From positions 62,001 to 126,000 of the forward strand of contig NZ_BBJU01000010.1 in NCBI RefSeq assembly GCF_000739935.1: a stretch of 64,000 nucleotides of DNA. Reading direction: 5' to 3'. The notes under the pieces are model-generated. The model searched no databases and was not told the origin of the DNA. It worked only from the letters and a program-made list of their open reading frames with translations. Below, piece by piece: positions 57,055 through 64,000 of the stretch; within the stretch, counting starts at the first letter, position 1; every line of letters begins with the position of its first letter. A program made the translations under genes and the position numbers. This DNA is from Agrobacterium rubi TR3 = NBRC 13261 (GTDB taxonomy: Bacteria > Pseudomonadota > Alphaproteobacteria > Rhizobiales > Rhizobiaceae).

Positions 57055-58227
57055 ATGTCGGTTCTGCAAAGTCTAAGTGCCCGTTCTCTGGCTGCGCCTG
57101 AAAGCGGCATCGTCGAGGTCAAGAAATACGCCCATGCGCGCGAAAACCTTTTGCCGCTCTGGGTCGGCGAAGGCGATCTTCCAACGCCTGCCTTCATCGC
57201 ACAGGCGGCGGCAGATGCGCTGGCGGGCGGCGAGACCTTCTACACCTGGCAGCGCGGCATTCCAGAACTGCGCGAGGCGCTGAGCCGTTACTACCAGCGC
57301 CACTTTGCGGCCAGCCTCTCGTCCGACCATTTCTACGTTACCGGTTCCGGTATGCAGGCCATCGTCCTTGCCGTGCAAGCGCTGACATCGCCGGGGGACG
57401 AGCTTGTGTACCTCACGCCGACATGGCCCAATATCGTCGCGGCCATCGGCGTGGCCGGTGCCAAGGCGGTGCCTGTGGGTATCGATTTCACCAACGGCAA
57501 ATGGGATATCGATGTCGCCAAGCTGGAACAGGCGATCACGCCGAAGACCAAGGCGCTGTTCATCAACACCCCATCCAACCCGACCGGCTGGACGGCGACG
57601 CTCGATAACCTGCGCGATATTCTAACCCTCGCCCGCAAGCATGGTCTCTGGATCATCGCCGACGAGATTTACGCGCTCTACCATTATGCCGGGACCCGCG
57701 CGTCATCCTTCCTCGACATCATGGAAGATGGCGACCGGATCGTGTTTGCCAATTCCTTCTCGAAAAACTGGTCGATGACCGGCTGGCGCGTCGGCTGGCT
57801 CGTCGCACCGCCTGAAATCGGGCAGGTCATCGAAAATCTCATCCAGTATTCCACCTCAGGTGTGGCGCAGTTCATGCAGCGTGGCGCCATTGCAGCGCTC
57901 GATCATGGAGATGACTTCATCAAACAGAATTTCGCCCGCGCCGCCCAATCCCGCGACATTCTCTGCGATGCGCTGATTGCCACCAATCGCGTCGAAACGC
58001 TCAAACCCGATGGGGCGCTTTACGCGTTCCTGAAAATCGATGGTGTCACCGATAGCCGCGCAGCCGCCTTCGACATCGTCGACAAGGTCGGCGTCGGTCT
58101 GGCACCCGGCACAGCCTTCGGTTCAGGGGGAGAGCTGTTCCTGCGCGCCTGCTTCCTGCGCAATCCGGCACAGATCGAAGACGCCGCAGATCGGCTGTCG
58201 CGCTACATTCTCGGCAAGAGCCTCTGA
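57055..58227 (+). CDS. pyridoxal-phosphate-dependent aminotransferase (class I/II)
   Basis: The 390-residue cytoplasmic enzyme is of the aspartate-aminotransferase fold. GEGDLPTPAFIAQAAADAL and FYTWQRGIPELREALSRYY form the N-terminal part, NTPSNPTGW the Asn/Pro motif, and K237 in SFSKNWSMTGWRVGW is the cofactor lysine. The exact amino acid substrate cannot be told. The ATG at 57055 is chosen; a GTG at 57043 lies in the terminator stem. Confidence 0.9.
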   Translation: MSVLQSLSARSLAAPESGIVEVKKYAHARENLLPLWVGEGDLPTPAFIAQAAADALAGGETFYTWQRGIPELREALSRYYQRHFAASLSSDHFYVTGSGMQAIVLAVQALTSPGDELVYLTPTWPNIVAAIGVAGAKAVPVGIDFTNGKWDIDVAKLEQAITPKTKALFINTPSNPTGWTATLDNLRDILTLARKHGLWIIADEIYALYHYAGTRASSFLDIMEDGDRIVFANSFSKNWSMTGWRVGWLVAPPEIGQVIENLIQYSTSGVAQFMQRGAIAALDHGDDFIKQNFARAAQSRDILCDALIATNRVETLKPDGALYAFLKIDGVTDSRAAAFDIVDKVGVGLAPGTAFGSGGELFLRACFLRNPAQIEDAADRLSRYILGKSL

Positions 58228-58239
58228 CACCGGGAAAAC

Positions 58240-58275
58240 CAGCTACCGAGAATCGAGTATGATTGTCGGTAGCTG
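58240..58275 (-). terminator. possible terminator after the 149-residue hypothetical gene
   Basis: CAGCTACCGA (58240-58249) and TCGGTAGCTG (58266-58275) form a perfect 10-bp stem with a 16-nt loop. On the minus strand it is followed by GTTTTCCC. It also lies just after the convergent aminotransferase gene. Confidence 0.5.
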
Positions 58276-58317
58276 CTTCTCGATGTCATGGATGTAGAAG
58301 TTCGGCGCGCGTTGCGC

Positions 58318-58767
58318 CTAATGCGTCATGGTGGCGGCGGGCTTGTCGGTCGTGCGATAGAAGGCCGCATGACGCAGACTATCGGCTAGAAATGCCGTGT
58401 TTTCATTCGGATCGGTCGACGGGTTCTGGAAATTGATGTGATTGATATTCACACAGGCCTGATCCTTGCCCAGCATCAGCTGTGCATAGATGGTCACGCC
58501 CTTCGGCTTGATTTCCAGATCCAGCGTGATTTCGGGATAGGTGTCCCAGTCGAGCGAATAATCGCCACCAATTCCGAAATAGACCGTGCCGGGATGGAAA
58601 TAGAGCTCGGCAGCCGAATCCACCAGATCGGAAAGGCTGCTGTAATATTCAAATTTCAATAGTGAGATCAGATCTCCCGCATCGATCATACGAAGCTCGG
58701 CGGCCACAGGGCTAATCGCGCGAGCCAATATTTCTTCTCTTTCGGCCGAATATGAGCACTTTTTCAT
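58318..58767 (-). CDS. hypothetical protein downstream of flhB
   Basis: The 149-residue protein has no signal peptide or transmembrane helix. It has a mixed helical N terminus (AISPVAAELRMIDAGDLISL) and a beta-rich second half (TVYFGIGGDYSLDWDTYPEI, GVTIYAQLMLGK). It starts 5 bp after flhB on the same strand, so it is likely co-transcribed. I do not recognise the family; a flagellar role is only suggested by position. Confidence 0.75.
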   Translation of the reverse strand: MKKCSYSAEREEILARAISPVAAELRMIDAGDLISLLKFEYYSSLSDLVDSAAELYFHPGTVYFGIGGDYSLDWDTYPEITLDLEIKPKGVTIYAQLMLGKDQACVNINHINFQNPSTDPNENTAFLADSLRHAAFYRTTDKPAATMTH

Positions 58768-58772
58768 ATTGA

Positions 58773-59855
58773 TCAGTTTACCCGTCTTTTGCTTTGGCGT
58801 GCGGCGTAAACTTTATGGATAAGTTCCGCGACTGCCTTATAAAATACTGACGGTATGACACTATCGACCGAGACTTGCGCAAACATGGAGCGGGCAAGTG
58901 GCGGGTCTTCAAAAATCGGTATTCCGTTCTCGGTCGCGATTTCCCTGATCCTCAATGCGATCAAATCCTGACCTTTTGCAACCACGATCGGCGCGTCGCT
59001 CTCCTCTTTCACATAGCGAAGGGCAACGGCGTAGTGAGTCGGGTTGGTGATGACGAGCGTGGCGCGTGGCACGCCGTCCATCATTCTGCGGCGGGCGCGA
59101 TCACGCGCAATCGAGCGCTGACGGGCCTTGACGACAGGGTCGCCCTGGGATTGTTTGTGTTCGTCCTTGATTTCCTGCTTGGTCATGCGCAGGTCGCTGT
59201 GCCATTTGTATTTGGTCCAGAAGTAGTCGCCCACGGCCAGAATGCCGGTGGAAAACAGAACGACGATCACCATCTTTTTCAGGATTTCGTAGCCTGTCGT
59301 CATGATGCTGTGCGGGTCGGTCATCAGGGCATTGAGAAGATTGTAGTAATCCTTCTTCAAAACCATGACCATGATGATCGCAACGACGACGACCTTGAAC
59401 AGCGATTTGCCGAAATTGACCATGCCGTTGACGCTGTAGATGCGCTGAAAGCCTTTGACGACGGATATTCTCGACACCTGTGGGGTTATTCGATCCAGCA
59501 CGAACTGCGGCAGGTTTTGCGCAAACGCCTGCCCGAGACCGAAGACAACGAGCATGATCGCTGCCGGCATCAACAGCGCACTCATTTCTTTCGACAGGTG
59601 CAGCCCCAGCGAAACCAGATCCGCGGCCGTGTTCAAACGCCATTGTTCCGGGCGCTCGATGATGTCTTTGAGCGTTTCGCCAAGCCTCTTGATACCATCG
59701 GGAACGAAGAAAACGAGATAGATGTAAATAGCAAGTGTCGAGGCAAAGAGAGAGGCTTCGTGCGAGGAAGGGACATTGCCCTTCTCCATCGCATCGCTCA
59801 TTTTTTTCTCTGTTGCGTCTTCTGTTTTACTGTCTTTGTCTTCGCCGTCTGACAA
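58773..59855 (-). CDS. flhB: flagellar export gate protein FlhB
   Basis: FlhB controls substrate switching of the flagellar export apparatus and cleaves itself. The 360-residue product has a charged N terminus ([20 protein letters not shown]), four helices and a C-terminal cytoplasmic domain. The autocleavage motif N271-P-T-H274 is intact ([14 protein letters not shown]). The start is read as TTG at 59853-59855 because an AGGGGA site lies eight bases upstream; an in-frame TTG at 59873 would put that site inside the gene. Confidence 0.95.
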   Translation of the reverse strand: MSDGEDKDSKTEDATEKKMSDAMEKGNVPSSHEASLFASTLAIYIYLVFFVPDGIKRLGETLKDIIERPEQWRLNTAADLVSLGLHLSKEMSALLMPAAIMLVVFGLGQAFAQNLPQFVLDRITPQVSRISVVKGFQRIYSVNGMVNFGKSLFKVVVVAIIMVMVLKKDYYNLLNALMTDPHSIMTTGYEILKKMVIVVLFSTGILAVGDYFWTKYKWHSDLRMTKQEIKDEHKQSQGDPVVKARQRSIARDRARRRMMDGVPRATLVITNPTHYAVALRYVKEESDAPIVVAKGQDLIALRIREIATENGIPIFEDPPLARSMFAQVSVDSVIPSVFYKAVAELIHKVYAARQSKRRVN

Positions 59856-59870
59856 GACACGTCCCCTGAA

Positions 59871-59904
59871 CAAAAAAGGCCCGCCGGAATCGGCAGGCCG
59901 TAAT
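59871..59904 (-). terminator. terminator between fliG and flhB
   Basis: GGCC(T)GCCG-ATTC-CGGC(G)GGCC forms a stem with one mismatch, followed on the minus strand by TTTTTTG. It lies about 80 bp after fliG. The T run ends only a few bases before the AGGGGA ribosome binding site of flhB. Confidence 0.8.
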
Positions 59905-59979
59905 TCGTAGGGTACAGAGGCTCACCTCTGCTCGCAAGCCATCCGTGGCTACCACACAGGTTTATCGACCAGCGAACGA

Positions 59980-61023
59980 TCAGGCTGCGGCGGATTGTTC
60001 CGCCACGGCGGCTTCTTTCAGAAGGATCTGGCCGGAATTGGCCAGACGAATGGCTTCCTGTGCAACGGCGCGGCGAGCGATCGCCACTTCGCGGGTGTTG
60101 AGCGATGCCGCCGGCACAGCCAAGTCCGATTCGATCATGCGGCGCTGACGGGGGCTGATGCATGCCAGCACACATTCCTTGATTTCCATCGTGGCGCCGC
60201 GAAGCGCCATGGTGAGAATGTCGGCGGAAATGTCGTTGAGCAAAAGCACGCGGCTGCGCTGTGGCATGTAGAGAAGATCTTCGAACAGGAAAATCTTCGG
60301 CTTGACCTTGTTGGCGGCTTCCTTGCTGAGCGTTTCGAGCGAGCTGAGCAGGGTATCGACCTGCGGCTTGTCGAGTTCGTTCATCAGATCGGCGACCTTC
60401 GTCGAACCGGCTGCGTTGCGCTCGGCGTCGAGTTCCACGATCAGGTTCAGGACACGCTTTTCGATGATCTGGGTGGCGGCAGGGCTGACTTCCTTCATGT
60501 TGACCGTACGGTTCATGATGTCGGCGCGCTGCTCGTCGGGAATGGTCAGAAGAACCTTCGCACCGAAAGACGAAGGCAACATGGACAGGATATAGGCAAT
60601 CGTCTGCGGATGCTCGCGCATCAGGAACTTGCCGATAATCAGCGGGTCTGCGTCCTGAAGCTGGTCCCAGATCGAGGTTTCGTAGGACTGGAATGCCGCA
60701 CGACGACCCAGAAGGCCGTCGACCTCTTCAGGTGTCAAACCTTCCTCGAGAATGCTTTCGATGGCCTTGGCATTGTCCATAAGGCCAGTGCCTTCGGTGA
60801 ACAGGTCTTCGAATTCAGCCACGATCACTGCGAGTTCATCGGGAGGAATGACCCGCAGCGTCTGGGCTGAATTGATGATGGTCTGCAACTCGGCCTGCGT
60901 GAAAAACTTGAGAAGCTTTCCCGCCACGCCTTTTCCCATCGCCAGAAGTACGGCGGCGGCCTTATCGGCCTGAGACAACGGTTTCCCTGCTAAAGGGTTA
61001 CCGAAATCTTCAAAGTCCATCAT
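59980..61023 (-). CDS. fliG: flagellar motor switch protein FliG
   Basis: FliG forms the rotor ring that contacts the stator and binds FliF. The 347-residue protein has the middle-domain signature MREHPQTIAYILSMLPSSFG (about 142-161). The C-terminal domain includes VLLLNDISADILTMALRGAT, followed by KECVLACISPRQRRMIESDL, which contains the charged torque helix. It follows fliN by 27 bp and is followed by a terminator. Confidence 0.96.
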   Translation of the reverse strand: MMDFEDFGNPLAGKPLSQADKAAAVLLAMGKGVAGKLLKFFTQAELQTIINSAQTLRVIPPDELAVIVAEFEDLFTEGTGLMDNAKAIESILEEGLTPEEVDGLLGRRAAFQSYETSIWDQLQDADPLIIGKFLMREHPQTIAYILSMLPSSFGAKVLLTIPDEQRADIMNRTVNMKEVSPAATQIIEKRVLNLIVELDAERNAAGSTKVADLMNELDKPQVDTLLSSLETLSKEAANKVKPKIFLFEDLLYMPQRSRVLLLNDISADILTMALRGATMEIKECVLACISPRQRRMIESDLAVPAASLNTREVAIARRAVAQEAIRLANSGQILLKEAAVAEQSAAA

Positions 61024-61050
61024 GGTCTTTCCTCTCCGTCCCCACAGGGA

Positions 61051-61590
61051 TTAGGCTTTCTTCGTACTCATCACTTCGATCAGCTTTACGCCAAAACGTG
61101 TATCGTCATCTTCCAGAACGGTAATCTCGCCACGCGCGATGCAACGGCCATTCACCATGATGTCCACAGGCTCGCCGATTCTGCGCTCAAGAGCGATCGT
61201 CGCACCTTCTTCCAGTCCCATCAATCCGGAAACCAGCATGCGGCTGGTGCCCAGAACGATCTGCACATCGATGGGGATATCCATGATCAGATCGAGATTG
61301 TCGGAGAGACCGCTGCCCAATGGCGATGGCGATCCCATGGCCGGTTCGGCAGAGCCGAAATCGGACGTTCCGAATGTGTCCATGCCACCGCCGAATGCAG
61401 CAAGATCGCCACCTTCCGGTTCAGCGGTCGTCGAACCGAAGTCGCCAAAATCGCCGAAGTCCGAAAGCGATCCTTCCGAATCACTTTTCAGCACACCGCG
61501 CAGATCGCCAATTGCCTGATCCAGATCGCCCGTATCATCGAGCGAAGCCATCAAATCATCTTCGGGTTTTGCTGTCTTTTTCGTAGCCAT
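61051..61590 (-). CDS. fliN: flagellar motor switch protein FliN
   Basis: FliN completes the C ring with FliM and FliG. The 179-residue product has a typical SpoA domain at about 100-175 ([20 protein letters not shown] then [20 protein letters not shown]). The N-terminal 90 residues are acidic and rich in Gly, Phe and Ser, with repeated FG-type pieces; this extension is longer than in enteric FliN. It is downstream of fliM by 67 bp. Confidence 0.94.
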   Translation of the reverse strand: MATKKTAKPEDDLMASLDDTGDLDQAIGDLRGVLKSDSEGSLSDFGDFGDFGSTTAEPEGGDLAAFGGGMDTFGTSDFGSAEPAMGSPSPLGSGLSDNLDLIMDIPIDVQIVLGTSRMLVSGLMGLEEGATIALERRIGEPVDIMVNGRCIARGEITVLEDDDTRFGVKLIEVMSTKKA

Positions 61591-61657
61591 GCGCTAATTA
61601 TTCCCTTTGAAACTTGCGTCAAGCTGCCCATGCCTCGTGGGGAGGCACGTTCAGGAT

Positions 61658-62614
61658 TTAACCCATCAAATGTCTGAGAATTTCGTCATCCGTGGAGACG
61701 TTATTCTTTACCCGAACGGTGTATCGATCGCCTGCGCGGCCGAACTCGCAATTGTACATATTGGCGCCATTGGCGCTGACTTCGACGCAGATGTCGTCCT
61801 GGCGAATATCGCGGAATGGAATGACATCACCGGCGACCAGCCGCGAGATCGTCTTGAGCGTCAGGCTCTGCAAGCGTATCTTGGCTTCGAGCGTGACCTG
61901 CGAGCGCTTTACCTGCTCGGAAATCATCTCCATCCACTCTTCCTGCTTCTTTATCGCCTGCGCCGATGGTCTGGGCGCAACGATTGTCGTCTTCAACAGC
62001 GTGCGTTGAGGAACGACCAACACGATTTCGCAAGCCACCTTGCCGATATCAACCTTGAGGCGGATCAGCATGCCGAATTGTGCAGCCATGGCGTCTTCGA
62101 ACGCGCTTTTGCCATTGCCGTTGAACGGTGGGTTGATCGTCGCTTCAAAACTGCCTTGCGCGTTGATGCCGGATTGCAGCACATCACCGATGCGCCCCAT
62201 GACAAGGGCTGCAAGATCCAGTTCGATCTGGGACAGCGCCCGCACTTCCGGCTCGATGACCGTATCTGAGGCAGCGCCCAGCATCCGCTCCATCAACGCC
62301 ATGATGAAAGAGGTACTGGTCGCCATCATGAAGTTGGAGCACCAGTTGCGCAACGAGCAGTCAGCGACGGCAAAATCCTTGTCGAGCTTGCGAACGAGAT
62401 CGGTCATCAGGCCAGATTCGCAGCCGACATACTCGACCTCGATGGCGATGCCGGTTTCGCTGTGGAATATGTCGGGCAGGAAATTGCTGTAGAGCTGGCC
62501 GATTTCGGCACCTATCTTGGCGACTTTCTTGCTGTCCCCAAGACCACCCGTCAACTTTGCGAGAAGCGCCGGTTCCATGGTCGTGACAGTGGTCTGGGCA
62601 ACATTTGCCATCAT
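61658..62614 (-). CDS. fliM: flagellar motor switch protein FliM
   Basis: FliM binds CheY-P and sets rotation state in the C ring. The 318-residue protein has the CheC-like middle domain and a C-terminal SpoA domain ending FGRAGDRYTVRVKNNVSTDD. The ATG at 62612-62614 overlaps the motA stop as ATGA, and is preferred over a TTG one codon earlier. The N-terminal CheY-binding peptide is not obvious, as in other rhizobial FliM proteins. Confidence 0.9.
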   Translation of the reverse strand: MMANVAQTTVTTMEPALLAKLTGGLGDSKKVAKIGAEIGQLYSNFLPDIFHSETGIAIEVEYVGCESGLMTDLVRKLDKDFAVADCSLRNWCSNFMMATSTSFIMALMERMLGAASDTVIEPEVRALSQIELDLAALVMGRIGDVLQSGINAQGSFEATINPPFNGNGKSAFEDAMAAQFGMLIRLKVDIGKVACEIVLVVPQRTLLKTTIVAPRPSAQAIKKQEEWMEMISEQVKRSQVTLEAKIRLQSLTLKTISRLVAGDVIPFRDIRQDDICVEVSANGANMYNCEFGRAGDRYTVRVKNNVSTDDEILRHLMG

Positions 62615-63486
62615 CAAGCCGCCTTCTGGTCGCCACCCGGGTTCATCATTTCCTGTTCAACGGCATCGATGGACGGACGCTCATAGTTGGAAATGGTCTT
62701 GCGTCCATATTCCAGCGCAACCTGCGGAACCGAGCCGTTCATATAGGCGAGCAAGGTCTGTTTCACGATGATGTAGAGACGGTGCTGCTTGGTGCGCACG
62801 ATCTTGATCTGCGCCGACAGCGGATTACAGATGGAGTAGGACAGGATGATACCCAGCATGGTGCCGACGAGCGCTGCACCGATGAGGCCACCCAGAACTG
62901 CAGGCGATTCATTGATCTTGCCCATGGCTTTGATAACGCCGAGAACGGCGGCCACGATGCCGATGGCGGGGAAGGAATCGCCCATCGCGGTAATGGCATG
63001 ATACGGCTTCATCTTGTCATGCAGAATGGTTTCGATTTCTTCGTCCATCAGCGCTTCGATCTCATGGCTGCGGGCGTTGCCGATGATGATGAGGCGAACG
63101 TAGTCGCAGATGAAGGACGTCAGTTCCTTGTTCTTCAGAACCGATGGAGCGGTCTGGAAAATCGAGGATTCCTCGGGGTTGTCGATATGGGCTTCGATCT
63201 CGTTGCGCGACTTCGTGCGCAGATCGCGCATCAGCGAGTAGAGAACACCGAGAACGTCCAGGTAGTTGCGCTCCTTGGGAACGGCAAACTTGAAGGCTTC
63301 GCCAAGCGCCTTACCGCTGTCCTTCACCACCTTCATGGGGTTGGCCATGATAAAGCCGCCAATACCCGCGCCGCCGATGATGACAAGCTCGAACGGCTGG
63401 AACAGCACGTTCAAATGGCCGCCCATGGCCATGTAGCCGCCGATAATACAGCCGAAGGTAATCACTAGTCCGATAAGAATGTTCAT
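62614..63486 (-). CDS. motA: flagellar motor stator protein MotA
   Basis: MotA forms the ion channel with MotB and applies torque to FliG. The 290-residue protein from ATG 63484-63486 has four transmembrane helices. N-terminal [20 protein letters not shown] and the later [20 protein letters not shown] and [20 protein letters not shown] are typical. The frame stays open upstream but no motA-like sequence is found there. It starts the motA-fliM-fliN-fliG unit. Confidence 0.96.
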   Translation of the reverse strand: MNILIGLVITFGCIIGGYMAMGGHLNVLFQPFELVIIGGAGIGGFIMANPMKVVKDSGKALGEAFKFAVPKERNYLDVLGVLYSLMRDLRTKSRNEIEAHIDNPEESSIFQTAPSVLKNKELTSFICDYVRLIIIGNARSHEIEALMDEEIETILHDKMKPYHAITAMGDSFPAIGIVAAVLGVIKAMGKINESPAVLGGLIGAALVGTMLGIILSYSICNPLSAQIKIVRTKQHRLYIIVKQTLLAYMNGSVPQVALEYGRKTISNYERPSIDAVEQEMMNPGGDQKAA

Positions 63487-63735
63487 CTGAAGCTCGCGTC
63501 TGATGCCAATTTCGCATGTCAGGAATAGGTGACATGCCTTGTGCGAGGCTGGCTTATCAGCCGCCGTTGCCGCGCTTGTGATTTTGGCAGCGCCGACACT
63601 CGGTCGGAATATCCCGCAGACCCAGATGGCTGCGTTCAAAAGCTTCGCGCAAGCAAGCGCTTCTAGTTTCAGGGCATATACGAGGTTGCTGTGAAGCAGT
63701 GCGCCTTTTCTTCATTGTCCGAACAGGAGAGCACC
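63487..63735. promoter_or_regulatory. divergent promoter region between motA and flgF
   Basis: The 249 bp between two divergent flagellar units hold no gene. Both promoters should lie here. A CAGGAGA site precedes the flgF ATG. No clear consensus elements can be named by eye. Confidence 0.5.
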
Positions 63736-64000
63736 ATGCAATCAGGAATTTACGTCGGCATTTCCTCCCAGATCGCTTTGGAGCGCCGTCTCACAACCAT
63801 CGCCGACAACATTGCCAACATGAATACGGTTGGCTTTCGCGGTACGGAAGTGAAGTTCGACCAGGTGATGAGCCAGACGCGCAACGATCTGAAGGCAGAC
63901 ATCGCCTTCGTGACGCAGGGCAGCGACTACCTTTCAACCCGCAACGGCGAAATGATAAAGACTGGCAACCCGCTGGATTTCGCCGTCAAGGGTGATGGAT
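63736..64000 (+). CDS. flgF: flagellar basal-body rod protein FlgF, N-terminal part (runs off right end)
   Basis: About 88 residues are visible. The start MQSGIYVGISSQIALERRLT and the rod-protein motif TIADNIANMNTVGFRGTEVK identify it as FlgF, followed by TGNPLDFAVKGDG. It is a proximal rod subunit. It is transcribed away from motA and probably begins a further flagellar operon beyond the window. Confidence 0.93.
   Translation, partial: MQSGIYVGISSQIALERRLTTIADNIANMNTVGFRGTEVKFDQVMSQTRNDLKADIAFVTQGSDYLSTRNGEMIKTGNPLDFAVKGDG

Overview
The window is one large motility and chemotaxis region of an alphaproteobacterium in the Rhizobiaceae, most like Agrobacterium, Allorhizobium or Rhizobium. The evidence is the gene set and order: rem, the visN-visR pair, motC, flaF-flbT, an icpA-cheS-cheY1-cheA-cheR-cheB-cheY2-cheD-cheT operon that lacks cheW, and a phaAB-G cation antiporter. 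The species assignment is inference, because no rRNA or other marker is present.

Layout, left to right. Positions 1-2225 hold the flank: a DUF2948-type gene, murA, a small basic protein and tRNA-Thr(GGT). Positions 2340-8679 are a late flagellar operon on the minus strand, read from rem: rem, flgE, flgK, flgL, flaF, flbT, flgD, fliQ. Positions 8958-14089 hold a FliH-like gene, motB, motC, fliK and a lytic transglycosylase, all minus strand. Positions 14280-18747 carry four flagellin genes; three of them share a 5' leader that could fold over the ribosome binding site. A GT41 (O-GlcNAc-transferase-like) glycosyltransferase on the plus strand follows, then the master regulators visR and visN and the MS-ring gene fliF.

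The most unusual stretch is 24772-35482. It has one 7.2-kb gene for a 2387-residue protein built almost wholly of an 8-residue repeat, with a higher-order 17-unit (136-residue, 408-bp) repeat. Next to it lie a UDP-galactopyranose mutase gene (glf) and a second GT41 glycosyltransferase gene. Together with the first GT41 gene this suggests a surface or flagellar glycosylation module inside the motility region. That link is inference.

Positions 35696-43628 are the chemotaxis operon (minus strand). Positions 44612-50612 are the complete phaAB-C-D-E-F-G antiporter operon. A second chemoreceptor, a symporter-like hybrid histidine kinase, mscL and an aminotransferase follow. Flagellar genes resume at 58318-63486 (motA, fliM, fliN, fliG, flhB and a hypothetical gene, minus strand), and flgF starts divergently and runs off the right end.

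How the parts work together: VisN-VisR is expected to activate rem, and Rem the later flagellar genes. FliF, FliG, FliM, FliN, FlhB and FliQ form the basal body and export gate. MotA, MotB and MotC make the stator, FlgE, FlgK, FlgL, FlgD and FliK the hook and junction, and FlaA-D the filament, with FlbT and FlaF adjusting flagellin synthesis. The Che proteins set motor output. No insertion sequence, phage or CRISPR array was seen. flhA and fliR, which usually follow fliQ in relatives, are not in the window.
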